64,000 nucleotides of DNA from positions 1,612,001-1,676,000 of the forward strand of contig NZ_CP053831.1 of the NCBI RefSeq assembly GCF_013372205.1, read 5' to 3'. This DNA is from Campylobacter mucosalis. GTDB lineage: Bacteria; Campylobacterota; Campylobacteria; Campylobacterales; Campylobacteraceae. Under the pieces are notes generated by a model. That model made no database searches. It saw only the letters and a program-made list of their open reading frames with translations, and was not told where the DNA came from. Made by a program: the position numbers and the translations under genes. Below are positions 16,811-25,240 of this stretch, piece after piece (within the stretch, counting starts at the first letter, position 1; each line of letters begins with the position of its first letter).

Positions 16811-17928
16811 ATGAGAAAAGAGCTATTTAAAAATATAAAACGAATAGTCGTAAAAGTCGGCACTTCAACACTTACAAATAGCGATGGCACCTTAAATGAA
16901 AGCCTGATAAAAAGCCTAGTGGCACAGATTTGCGCTATTAAGAATTTAGGTTACGAAGTGATTTTGGTAACCTCAGGTGCTGTTGGTGCTGGTATGGGAC
17001 GACTAAAAGTTAGCGTAAAGCCAAAAAATATCGCACAAAAACAAGCCTTAGCAGCAGTCGGACAGGTCGCTCTTATGCACCTTTATGAACGTGTATTTTG
17101 GGCGTATTCACGCACGATTGCACAGCTTTTATTAACAAGAGCCGACTTTGACGATAGAAAACGATATTTAAACGCCAGAAACGTCTGCAACGCACTTTTA
17201 ACGCAAGGTATAGTGCCAATCATAAACGAAAACGACCCAGTTGTAGCCGATGAGCTAAAAGTAGGCGATAACGACACTCTTTCAGCACTCGTTTGTGGAC
17301 TAACGGACGCTGATTTACTCATAATTTTAAGTGACATAGACGGACTTTACACGGCAAATCCAAACAGCGATAAAAACGCAAAACTGCTAAATTTGGTGCA
17401 AGATATTGATGAAAATATCATAAAAATGGCTGGTGGCGAGGGAAGTAAATTTGGCACTGGCGGAATGGCTACAAAGATAAGTGCGGCAAAAATTGCTACA
17501 AGAAATGGCACAAATATGCTTATTGCAAACGGCAAAACGAGCGATATTTTAACCAAAATCATAAATGGCAATGAGCTTGGAACGCTGTTTTTGGCTAAAA
17601 ATGGGGTAAATTCACGTAAATTTTGGGTCGCATTTGGTGCGAGTAAAAAGGGTGTTTTAGTCGTTGATGATGGTGCTAGCACGGCTTAAAAAGTGGCAAA
17701 AGTCTGCTTGCTGTGGGCATAAAAAAGATCGTTGGCGAGTTTGAGCGTGGCTTTGTGGTAGATATTTGCACCACTAAAAATGAAGTCATCGCAAGTGGTA
17801 TCACAAACTACTCATCAGATGATATGGCTCGTATTTTAGGGCTAAAAAGCGATGAGTTTGAAGCGATTTTAGGGCATAAAACAGACGATGAGATCATACA
17901 CGCTGATAATGCGGTGGTTAAGGTTTAA
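16811..17928 (+). pseudogene. proB: Glutamate 5-kinase ProB, frameshifted before the PUA domain
   Basis: The first frame (16811-17689, 292 residues) holds a complete amino-acid kinase domain: VVKVGTSTLT, VTSGAVGAGM, NENDPVVADELKVGDND and SDIDGLYTANP. It ends prematurely at a TAA at 17687-17689. The missing C-terminal PUA domain continues in the next frame, giving LKSGKSLLAVGIKK and then KIVGEFERGFVVDI to 17928. One extra T in the GCTTAAAAA run near 17686 would restore a single protein of about 372 residues. Because the kinase domain is whole, and C. jejuni ProB is shorter (about 250 residues from memory), activity may remain. It makes glutamyl-5-phosphate for proline; its partner proA now lies 6 kb away. 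Confidence 0.85.
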
Positions 17929-17959
17929 GCTGACGTAATTACCAGTAAAAATTTACAAG

Positions 17960-18033
17960 CTAAACAGCTAAGACTTAGGTCTTGGCTGTTTGGGAGTATG
18001 ACTTTATAATCCTAATTCATTAATCTAATTTAT
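17960..18033 (+). repeat. Third copy of the autotransporter 3' repeat end
   Basis: This stretch carries the terminator hairpin and flank found downstream of both autotransporter genes (20737-20795 on + and 21108-21180 on -), with one base difference (CCTAATTCAT for CCTAACTCAT). The match extends through TAATCTAATTTAT, as at the second gene. No coding remnant precedes it, so it looks like the scar of a recombination or a lost third gene next to proB. Confidence 0.8.
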
Positions 18034-18088
18034 ACCTAAAAACATCAAAAAGTAAAACTTTATTTAAAAAGCATTATAAATTTTAATA

Positions 18089-18116
18089 TTGCTTTAAGTG
18101 GGGGGGGGGGTAAAAT
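18089..18116 (+). promoter_or_regulatory. Promoter of the first autotransporter gene with a G11 spacer tract
   Basis: TTGCTT (18089-18094) and TAAAAT (18111-18116) are separated by 16 bases, eleven of them a run of G (18100-18110). Slippage in such a tract changes the spacing and, in other bacteria, switches transcription in steps. A well-spaced ribosome site AAGGAG precedes the ATG at 18153. Confidence 0.65.
18100..18110 (+). repeat. Homopolymeric G tract (11 G)
   Basis: Eleven consecutive G in a background that is otherwise very poor in G, immediately before the -10-like TAAAAT. Tracts of this length are the usual hypermutable contingency element in Campylobacter, though more often within coding sequence. 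Confidence 0.9.
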
Positions 18117-18152
18117 AGTATTGTGATTTCTATAATAATTTAAGGAGTTAAA

Positions 18153-20681
18153 ATGAAATTTTCAAAGATTGCATGTGTTGCACTTTTAAGTGCTAGTATA
18201 TCTACAGTTGCGTTGGCTCAACCAAGTGTTGACTTAGCCACTCTAGTTCAGAAAAAAGAAAGTGAATCTGTTAGAACAGCTGCTTATAATAAAATTCTTA
18301 AAGCCGTAAATGAGTTAGGTGGCATTTATAGTGATTTAAAAACTTGGACTGGAGAGAAGGGTAAGACTGACACTGATATAAATACAAAAATTTATAATGC
18401 CCTTAAAGTGATAAAAGATGAAAAAAGCAAAATTACAGAAAATGGCGATATTACACTAACAGGTAAAGATGCTTCAACATTAAAAATAACTTCAACAGGA
18501 AATATAAAATTACAAATACAACAAGGTGCTGATAACACAGCAGTTAACAATGGCGGTGGTGCAGAAATAACTATAGCTCTTGATGAGTTTAAAAATAGCG
18601 GCAACATTCATGATAAGATAAATGCTATGTTTGCAGAAAATAACAAAGATGTTTGGGAATCGTTTGTAGAACAATTTAAAGAAAAGCACAATGAAAAAAA
18701 AGAGGAAAGAGAGGGTGCAATAGATGCTAGTGTAGAAAACATTATAAAAGACTATAAGAAAATAGACGAAAAAGATGAAAAATACACAGCATTTGTCGAA
18801 AATAAAGATTTCATACTAAACAACATCCAAAATAACATAAAAAAAGAACAAGCTAATGTCACAGAAAAACAAAAAGAGCTAAATAAAGCAATAGCAGATG
18901 CGCCAAAAGACAAATTAACACTTAATGGCACAGACAAGGGGGCAATTAAAAAACAAGAAACTGATATAAAAGCACTTGCAAATAAATTAACCACAGCAAA
19001 AGGTAAAAACACTAATAGTGATGGTGATATTAAAGCAAAAGCCGACGCATTAATAGCTGCCATAGATGCAGGTGTAAAGCTACAAACTAAAGCAAACAAT
19101 GGTAGAGCACTAACCAAAGAGGACATTAATGGAATAAAGAATGGCACTGCAAAGAAAGATGATTTTGACAATGGTGGTGCACAGAATTTATCAGATAATA
19201 CGGAAAAAGCTAAAGTCCTAGATGCCCTTATAGGCAATGATAATAATAACGGCGCCCAAAAGGCAGTAGAAGCTGCAAAAATAGAAATAGAAAAAGTGAC
19301 AAGAGCAGTAATAGGCGTAACAACGGCAGAGGCTGATCTTGCCTCAGTAAATAAACTTATGGCTAGCGCAAACAAAGTTATTGCAGAAGTCACTAGCAGT
19401 TCAGATATTGCAGGAGATAAACTAGGAGCTCTCAATAAAGCCATAACAGAGAAGAAACCTGACCAAATCGCAAAAGCCCAACAAGAACTAAAAAACGCAG
19501 CTAATGCTCGTGCAACAGGTGTAACAAAGGTTGCAAACCTAGAAGAGAAACAAGGTGAAGTATTAGGATCATTTACTGATACTGTCTTAGCAAATGATAC
19601 TGTAAAATCTATAGTAACCTCATATAATGCAAAAGAACTTGCTGATACTGCAAAAGCACTAAACACATCAATAGAGCAAAGCCAACGATCACAGAACAAA
19701 GGTACATCTACTGATATCATAATGTTTAATACAGGACTTGCTACAAACACTCGCTTAGCAAAACTATCAAACCCATTTAATGCAGACCTAGCACTAGCAC
19801 AAGCTATTAATGAGCTAGAAGGAGAAACATTTGCTGATGCTGGTGATAGTCTATCAAGTGTAATAAAAGAGTATACAAATAGATTTAACCATGATAATAA
19901 CCTATGGGGTAATATCTTTGGTGGTAAAGGTAAAATAAAAGACTCTGCTAATCCAAGCATTTGGGGTGTAACACTAGGTTATGATAAAGCATTTGATAAC
20001 ACTATAGTTGGTGGATTTATCAACTATGCAAAAGTACAATCAAAAGATTCACAAGTAAGAAGTGAATCTGATAACTATAGCTTTGGTGTATATTCAAGAA
20101 GCTACTTTGATCAAAGCGAGATAGATGCTAAGATTGGATATGGATTTGGAAGAAATGAACTAAGCAGACATGCAATGGATTCTAAGATAGGTACTTCAAC
20201 AGGAAAGTATGATAGTAAATTCTTTGATGTAGATGTTGAGTATGGTTATGTATTTGGTTTAGGTAATGCTATGTTTATTAAACCTATAGCAGGTCTATCA
20301 TATACTCATATTAAACATGATGGCTTTACAGAAGATGGTAATGTTCCTGCTATATTTGGTAATACAACTCTAAAGACACTAAAAGCAAAACTTGGTAGTG
20401 AGTTTAGAGTATATACTGATAATGCAGGCTACTTTTATATAACTCCTGGTGTAGAAAGAGAACTTAGTAAGAGTGCAAATGACCTTAGTGTAAAATTTGT
20501 AGGTTCTAGTAAAGATGTAGTGTTTGATGCTGATAAGAAAAAGAATACATACATTACTCTTAAGACTGGTGCTGAGTTTAAGATTACAAACAATCTAAGC
20601 ACAAACATTAACTTTGGTGCAAAAGCTAAAGCAAAAGAACAATACTATAATGGAACACTTGGAGTTTCTTATAAATTCTAA
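18153..20681 (+). CDS. Autotransporter (type V secretion) with helical passenger, copy A
   Basis: An 842-residue surface protein. A signal peptide (MKFSKIACVALLSASISTVALA, about 22 residues) is followed by a passenger of about 550 residues rich in K, E, A, N and Q, probably long helices or coiled coil. A C-terminal beta-barrel of about 270 residues runs from about 570 and ends in GVSYKF with a terminal Phe, the outer-membrane sorting signal. There are no cysteines in the mature protein. The signal peptide and the last 401 or so residues are identical to copy B at 21236-23800; the passenger between is related but diverged. Function is unknown; adhesion or immune evasion would fit. Expression is probably phase-variable through the G11 promoter tract. 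Confidence 0.85.
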   Translation: MKFSKIACVALLSASISTVALAQPSVDLATLVQKKESESVRTAAYNKILKAVNELGGIYSDLKTWTGEKGKTDTDINTKIYNALKVIKDEKSKITENGDITLTGKDASTLKITSTGNIKLQIQQGADNTAVNNGGGAEITIALDEFKNSGNIHDKINAMFAENNKDVWESFVEQFKEKHNEKKEEREGAIDASVENIIKDYKKIDEKDEKYTAFVENKDFILNNIQNNIKKEQANVTEKQKELNKAIADAPKDKLTLNGTDKGAIKKQETDIKALANKLTTAKGKNTNSDGDIKAKADALIAAIDAGVKLQTKANNGRALTKEDINGIKNGTAKKDDFDNGGAQNLSDNTEKAKVLDALIGNDNNNGAQKAVEAAKIEIEKVTRAVIGVTTAEADLASVNKLMASANKVIAEVTSSSDIAGDKLGALNKAITEKKPDQIAKAQQELKNAANARATGVTKVANLEEKQGEVLGSFTDTVLANDTVKSIVTSYNAKELADTAKALNTSIEQSQRSQNKGTSTDIIMFNTGLATNTRLAKLSNPFNADLALAQAINELEGETFADAGDSLSSVIKEYTNRFNHDNNLWGNIFGGKGKIKDSANPSIWGVTLGYDKAFDNTIVGGFINYAKVQSKDSQVRSESDNYSFGVYSRSYFDQSEIDAKIGYGFGRNELSRHAMDSKIGTSTGKYDSKFFDVDVEYGYVFGLGNAMFIKPIAGLSYTHIKHDGFTEDGNVPAIFGNTTLKTLKAKLGSEFRVYTDNAGYFYITPGVERELSKSANDLSVKFVGSSKDVVFDADKKKNTYITLKTGAEFKITNNLSTNINFGAKAKAKEQYYNGTLGVSYKF

Positions 20682-20795
20682 GATACATACAATAAGTATG
20701 CATACAAACATACAATAAATAAACATACATACATACTAAACAGCTAAGACTTAGGTCTTGGCTGTTTGGGAGTATGACTTTATAATCCTAACTCA
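19475..20795 (+). repeat. Left arm of a 1321-bp inverted repeat (autotransporter 3' halves)
   Basis: From AGCCCAACAAG inside copy A to CCTAACTCA past its terminator, this segment matches the reverse complement of 21122-22442. Both arms are the same length, the encoded protein is identical throughout, and the blocks I compared base by base were identical. The identity begins and ends abruptly, which points to ongoing gene conversion. The arms are separated by 326 bases. Confidence 0.88.
20738..20767 (+). terminator. Hairpin downstream of autotransporter copy A
   Basis: AAACAGCTAAGAC-TTAG-GTCTTGGCTGTTT forms a 13-bp stem with one T-G wobble and a TTAG loop. The following tract is not U-rich (GGGAGTATGACTTT), so it may act as a transcript stabiliser as much as a terminator. 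The same hairpin occurs at 17962-17991 and 21150-21179. Confidence 0.65.
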
Positions 20796-20800
20796 ACATA

Positions 20801-20941
20801 AATGGCAGGGTTGTGATATTTTGTAAAAAGATTACAAACTCAATGCAAGAAGCCATTGACATAACGACACAAAGACGAAAAATCCAAGATGAATACAACA
20901 AAGCAAACAGCATAACGCCAACATCTACAAAATGTTTTTAG
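20801..20941 (+). pseudogene. Fragment of uvrB (excinuclease ABC subunit B)
   Basis: A 46-codon open stretch reads NGRVVIF then KKITNSMQEAIDITTQRRK and EYNKANSITPTST before a TAG. This corresponds to the conserved UvrB C-terminal segment usually written ADKITDSM..AIDETNRRR..QxxYNxxHxITP. It has no start and no flanking UvrB sequence. It begins five bases after the edge of the inverted repeat arm, so it was probably carried in by the recombination that built this island, from a site where such an autotransporter gene lay beside uvrB. Confidence 0.75.
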
Positions 20942-21121
20942 GTATAAAAATATGTAGATATTTATATAACAGCTGTAAGGGCTGATATTACGTGAGATTC
21001 TGCCATAGCTTATCATTTATTTAATTTTTTAATATGACAGAATTTTAGCTGATTTTAGAGATACAATCTTGTACGGATGCTACATAATAGTGATAAAGTT
21101 AAGATTAATAAATTAGATTAA

Positions 21122-22442
21122 TGAGTTAGGATTATAAAGTCATACTCCCAAACAGCCAAGACCTAAGTCTTAGCTGTTTAGTATGTATGTATGTTTATTT
21201 ATTGTATGTTTGTATGCATACTTATTGTATGTATCTTAGAATTTATAAGAAACTCCAAGTGTTCCATTATAGTATTGTTCTTTTGCTTTAGCTTTTGCAC
21301 CAAAGTTAATGTTTGTGCTTAGATTGTTTGTAATCTTAAACTCAGCACCAGTCTTAAGAGTAATGTATGTATTCTTTTTCTTATCAGCATCAAACACTAC
21401 ATCTTTACTAGAACCTACAAATTTTACACTAAGGTCATTTGCACTCTTACTAAGTTCTCTTTCTACACCAGGAGTTATATAAAAGTAGCCTGCATTATCA
21501 GTATATACTCTAAACTCACTACCAAGTTTTGCTTTTAGTGTCTTTAGAGTTGTATTACCAAATATAGCAGGAACATTACCATCTTCTGTAAAGCCATCAT
21601 GTTTAATATGAGTATATGATAGACCTGCTATAGGTTTAATAAACATAGCATTACCTAAACCAAATACATAACCATACTCAACATCTACATCAAAGAATTT
21701 ACTATCATACTTTCCTGTTGAAGTACCTATCTTAGAATCCATTGCATGTCTGCTTAGTTCATTTCTTCCAAAGCCATATCCAATCTTAGCATCTATCTCG
21801 CTTTGATCAAAGTAGCTTCTTGAATATACACCAAAGCTATAGTTATCAGATTCACTTCTTACTTGTGAATCTTTTGATTGTACTTTTGCATAGTTGATAA
21901 ATCCACCAACTATAGTGTTATCAAATGCTTTATCATAACCTAGTGTTACACCCCAAATGCTTGGATTAGCAGAGTCTTTTATTTTACCTTTACCACCAAA
22001 GATATTACCCCATAGGTTATTATCATGGTTAAATCTATTTGTATACTCTTTTATTACACTTGATAGACTATCACCAGCATCAGCAAATGTTTCTCCTTCT
22101 AGCTCATTAATAGCTTGTGCTAGTGCTAGGTCTGCATTAAATGGGTTTGATAGTTTTGCTAAGCGAGTGTTTGTAGCAAGTCCTGTATTAAACATTATGA
22201 TATCAGTAGATGTACCTTTGTTCTGTGATCGTTGGCTTTGCTCTATTGATGTGTTTAGTGCTTTTGCAGTATCAGCAAGTTCTTTTGCATTATATGAGGT
22301 TACTATAGATTTTACAGTATCATTTGCTAAGACAGTATCAGTAAATGATCCTAATACTTCACCTTGTTTCTCTTCTAGGTTTGCAACCTTTGTTACACCT
22401 GTTGCACGAGCATTAGCTGCGTTTTTTAGTTCTTGTTGGGCT
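21122..22442 (-). repeat. Right arm of the 1321-bp inverted repeat (autotransporter 3' halves)
   Basis: Reverse complement of 19475-20795, covering the last 401 or so codons of copy B, its terminator hairpin and flank. Beyond its outer edge the similarity to the third repeat copy at 17960-18033 continues to 21108, showing that the right arm retains more of the original flank than the left. Confidence 0.88.
21150..21179 (-). terminator. Hairpin downstream of autotransporter copy B
   Basis: Identical to the copy A hairpin on the opposite strand: 13-bp stem with TTAG loop. The two hairpins face each other across the 326-base spacer. Confidence 0.65.
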
Positions 22443-23800
22443 GTTTTTAAATCATCTGCTGTTTTTTGTTTTTTTGCAACTTGTTTTATGACATCGTCTA
22501 GAGCCTTTGACTTAGCATTTGCGATGCCTTCGTCGCTGGTTGCTTTTGCTACTACATCTTTAAATTTAGCCATAAGCTTATTTGAGTCACTAAGGTTAGT
22601 TTTTGCTGTTTCTACTTTTTCTATCTCATCTATAACTTTTTCTATTGCGGTTTGTGCATTTTTTGTTACGATAGCAGCACCTGTGCTTTGTGAAACGTCG
22701 CCCAATAAAGCATTAAGCACTTTTGCTTTATTCGCATCTCCTGATAAATCAGGTGCATTACCATTATCAAAGTCATCTTTACTTGCTGTACCAGCAAGGA
22801 TAGCGTCAATGTCTGCTATTGTTAGGTCTCTACCGCCCGCGGTTTTAGTTTGTAGCTTTACACCCGCATTTATAGCTGCTTTTAGTGCGGTTGCTTTTTC
22901 TATGTTTTCTTCTGGAGTATTGCTATTTTTTGCTGCTGCCGTATTTATCTGATTGTGTATCTTTGATACGCTTTTTTCTTGTTCTTTGATTTTTTCATTA
23001 TCTGTTGTGCTTGAAAGGGTTACTAGTTTATTATCTACACCTTTTATAGCAGTAGATAGTCCAGTCTGAGCAGTTTTAACCGCTTCTTGCTTTGATTTTA
23101 TATCTACATTGATAGCATTCTCTACATTGTTTTTGTTTTCAACGTATGCTGTGTATTCATCTTGAATGCCGGTTATTGACTCTGGTTTATCTTTGGCAAG
23201 ATCTTTAGCAAGTTCTAGTGCCGCTATGTTTAGCAACCCCTTTCTTTTTTCTTGTTCCTTGTTGTGCTCTTCTTCAAATGCTTTTATAAATTTTTGCCAA
23301 ACATCTCTGTTGTTTTCAGCAAATATTTTAGCTATTTTATCTTTATTGCCGTTTTTAAAAGTTTCAAGGCTTAGGGTTAATTCCTGATCACCGCCACCAT
23401 TAACCGCTGTATTATCATCGCCCTTTATGAGTATTTTTATTTCTCCTTGTTGGGTTATTTTCAAAGTTGAATCACCTATAACTTTTAATGTGATGTCCTC
23501 TTTGCCTTTAATTGCATCTTTTTGTTTTTTTATCACTTCAAGGGCGTTGTAGATTTTTGTGTTTAGATCTGCTGAGAGTTTGTTTGCACCCTCGCCTACT
23601 TTATCGCCATTCCAGTTTTTTAAATTATCATAGCCTATAGCCTTTAGGCTGTTTACAGCCTTTATGATCTCTTTATAGGCAGCTGTTTTGGTTGCTTCTT
23701 CCATTTTGGTACTTTGCACATCTTCTAACTTAGTAGCCAATGCAACCGTAGATATACTAGCACTTAAAAGTGCAACACATGCAATCTTTGAAAATTTCAT
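21236..23800 (-). CDS. Autotransporter (type V secretion) with helical passenger, copy B
   Basis: An 854-residue protein, convergent with copy A. It shares the signal peptide and the final 401 or so residues, including the whole beta-barrel and terminal Phe. The passenger part (about residues 23-450) aligns with copy A in motifs such as TKIYNAL, FAENN.DVW, KLQTK and KDDFDNG, but differs at many positions. This is the pattern of cassette or antigenic variants. A G9 tract lies in its promoter, giving a shorter -35/-10 spacing than at copy A. Large open frames on the opposite strand are shadows of the biased codon use and are not listed. Confidence 0.85.
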   Translation of the reverse strand: MKFSKIACVALLSASISTVALATKLEDVQSTKMEEATKTAAYKEIIKAVNSLKAIGYDNLKNWNGDKVGEGANKLSADLNTKIYNALEVIKKQKDAIKGKEDITLKVIGDSTLKITQQGEIKILIKGDDNTAVNGGGDQELTLSLETFKNGNKDKIAKIFAENNRDVWQKFIKAFEEEHNKEQEKRKGLLNIAALELAKDLAKDKPESITGIQDEYTAYVENKNNVENAINVDIKSKQEAVKTAQTGLSTAIKGVDNKLVTLSSTTDNEKIKEQEKSVSKIHNQINTAAAKNSNTPEENIEKATALKAAINAGVKLQTKTAGGRDLTIADIDAILAGTASKDDFDNGNAPDLSGDANKAKVLNALLGDVSQSTGAAIVTKNAQTAIEKVIDEIEKVETAKTNLSDSNKLMAKFKDVVAKATSDEGIANAKSKALDDVIKQVAKKQKTADDLKTAQQELKNAANARATGVTKVANLEEKQGEVLGSFTDTVLANDTVKSIVTSYNAKELADTAKALNTSIEQSQRSQNKGTSTDIIMFNTGLATNTRLAKLSNPFNADLALAQAINELEGETFADAGDSLSSVIKEYTNRFNHDNNLWGNIFGGKGKIKDSANPSIWGVTLGYDKAFDNTIVGGFINYAKVQSKDSQVRSESDNYSFGVYSRSYFDQSEIDAKIGYGFGRNELSRHAMDSKIGTSTGKYDSKFFDVDVEYGYVFGLGNAMFIKPIAGLSYTHIKHDGFTEDGNVPAIFGNTTLKTLKAKLGSEFRVYTDNAGYFYITPGVERELSKSANDLSVKFVGSSKDVVFDADKKKNTYITLKTGAEFKITNNLSTNINFGAKAKAKEQYYNGTLGVSYKF

Positions 23801-23838
23801 TTTTTTAACTCCTTAAATTATGTAGAAACTACGGTAAT

Positions 23839-23864
23839 ATTTTACCCCCCCCCGCTTAAAGCAA
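23839..23864 (-). promoter_or_regulatory. Promoter of autotransporter copy B with a G9 spacer tract
   Basis: On the minus strand TTGCTT and TAAAAT are the same as at copy A, but the spacer is 14 bases because the G run has nine rather than eleven. If the -35-like box is used, this promoter should be weaker in the sequenced state. Confidence 0.6.
23845..23853 (-). repeat. Homopolymeric G tract (9 G on the minus strand)
   Basis: Nine C on the + strand, in the equivalent position to the G11 tract of copy A. The length difference between the copies is itself a hint that the tracts are unstable. Confidence 0.9.
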
Positions 23865-23979
23865 CGTTAAAAATATATAATTTATTAATATTTCGCAAAT
23901 GTTTTAAAATACATTTAAAAATATAACATTAACATTCACTTAATACTTTAGAAAGTATAATTTACCAAAAAGGGTAAAA

Positions 23980-25227
23980 ATGAGCGAAATTTTAAATCTT
24001 GCAAAGGCGGCAAAAGAGGCTAGTTTTAAGCTAGTAAATTTAAAAACAGGCGTGAAAAATAGCGTCCTAAACGCCGTAGCAGATGAGCTAATAAGCAAAA
24101 AAGAGTGGATAAAATCGCAAAATGAGATTGACTTAAAAAACGGCAAGGATAGCAGTCTAAGCACGGCTTTACTTGATCGCCTAAGGCTTACTAACGCACG
24201 GATTGAAGCGATGGCAAAGGGGCTAAACGATGTTGCAAATTTAAGTGATCCAGTGGGCGAAATTTTAAGCGGATTTAAACACCCAAATGGTATGCAAATC
24301 AGTAAAATTCGCACTCCGCTTGGCGTCATCGGTATGATTTATGAGAGTCGTCCAAATGTCAGCATTGATGTGGCAGCACTTGCATTAAAAAGCTCAAATG
24401 CAGTGATTTTACGAGGGTCAGCAAGTGCTTTAAACTCCAACATCGCTCTTGTTGAAATTTTTAACGATATCGCCACAAAACACGAAGTGCCAAATGGTGC
24501 GATCTCGCTCGTGCGTGATACAAGGCGAGAGAGTGTAAGCCAAATGATACGCCTAAATGGGCTAATTGACGTCATAATCCCAAGAGGCGGTAAAAATTTA
24601 AAGGAATTTATCACGCAAAACGCCACAATACCGGTGATTGAAACTGGTGCTGGTGTGTGTCATATTTTTGTTGATGAGAGTGCGGATATAAGCCAAGCCG
24701 TAGCGATAATTAAAAACGCCAAAACACAACGCCCAAGCGTATGCAATGCCGTTGAATGCGTGATCTTACACAAAAACATAGTAGATAAAATTATGCCACT
24801 TTTAATCGCCGAGTTATCAAATGTAGAGTTAAAATTAGAGCGTGAAATTTGGCAAAATTACGAAGGGTTTGAAAACGTGCGGTTAGCCGATGAGAGCGAC
24901 TTTGGGACGGAGTTTTTAGAGCTTATTTTAGCGGTTAAAAGCGTGAGCGATTTAAATGAAGCCATAAATTTTATTAACGCCCATTCTAGCGGTCATTCAG
25001 ACGCGATTTTAAGCAAGGATTACAAAAATATAGAGAATTTTTTAAATGCAGTCGGCAGTGCGGTCGTTTATGCAAACGCATCGACACGTTTTAGTGATGG
25101 CGGTGAGTTTGGCTTTGGCGGCGAGATTGGAATTTCAACGCAAAAACTTCACGCAAGAGGACCAATGGGCTTAAAAGAGCTTACGACTTATAAATATATC
25201 GTGCGTGGCAGCGGGCAAGTTAGGTAG
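23980..25227 (+). CDS. proA: ProA, gamma-glutamyl phosphate reductase
   Basis: A 415-residue aldehyde-dehydrogenase-fold enzyme of standard ProA length. Seen motifs: IYESRPNVSIDVAALALKS, PRGGKNL, the catalytic cysteine in RPSVCNAVE (about residue 250), and C-terminal FGFGGEIGISTQKLHARGPMG. It reduces glutamyl-5-phosphate to the semialdehyde in proline synthesis. proC follows after 13 bases. Its usual partner proB lies 6 kb upstream on the same strand, beyond the autotransporter island. Confidence 0.96.
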   Translation: MSEILNLAKAAKEASFKLVNLKTGVKNSVLNAVADELISKKEWIKSQNEIDLKNGKDSSLSTALLDRLRLTNARIEAMAKGLNDVANLSDPVGEILSGFKHPNGMQISKIRTPLGVIGMIYESRPNVSIDVAALALKSSNAVILRGSASALNSNIALVEIFNDIATKHEVPNGAISLVRDTRRESVSQMIRLNGLIDVIIPRGGKNLKEFITQNATIPVIETGAGVCHIFVDESADISQAVAIIKNAKTQRPSVCNAVECVILHKNIVDKIMPLLIAELSNVELKLEREIWQNYEGFENVRLADESDFGTEFLELILAVKSVSDLNEAINFINAHSSGHSDAILSKDYKNIENFLNAVGSAVVYANASTRFSDGGEFGFGGEIGISTQKLHARGPMGLKELTTYKYIVRGSGQVR

Positions 25228-25240
25228 TTAAGGAGTGATA

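Noticed and set aside
17680-17695. Programmed -1 frameshift in proB
   Set aside because: The sequence GCTTAAAAA lacks an X-XXY-YYZ slippery heptamer in the correct frame, so a mutation or sequence error is more likely.
18131-18136. TATAAT as the -10 box of autotransporter copy A
   Set aside because: It lies only about six bases from the ribosome site, so the transcript would start inside it. The TAAAAT after the G tract is better placed.
18752-19960. 402-codon open frame on the minus strand inside autotransporter copy A, and its 331-codon counterpart at 21957-22952
   Set aside because: They are exact antisense shadows of the repetitive helical passengers and barrel. Their Ser/Phe/Ala-rich sequence has no domain, and there is no ribosome site or promoter.
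20690-20740. CRISPR-like or tandem-repeat array from the repeated ACATAC/CATA motifs downstream of copy A
   Set aside because: The units are 4-6 bases, irregular and without spacers; it is a simple AT-rich microsatellite-like stretch repeated in both arms.
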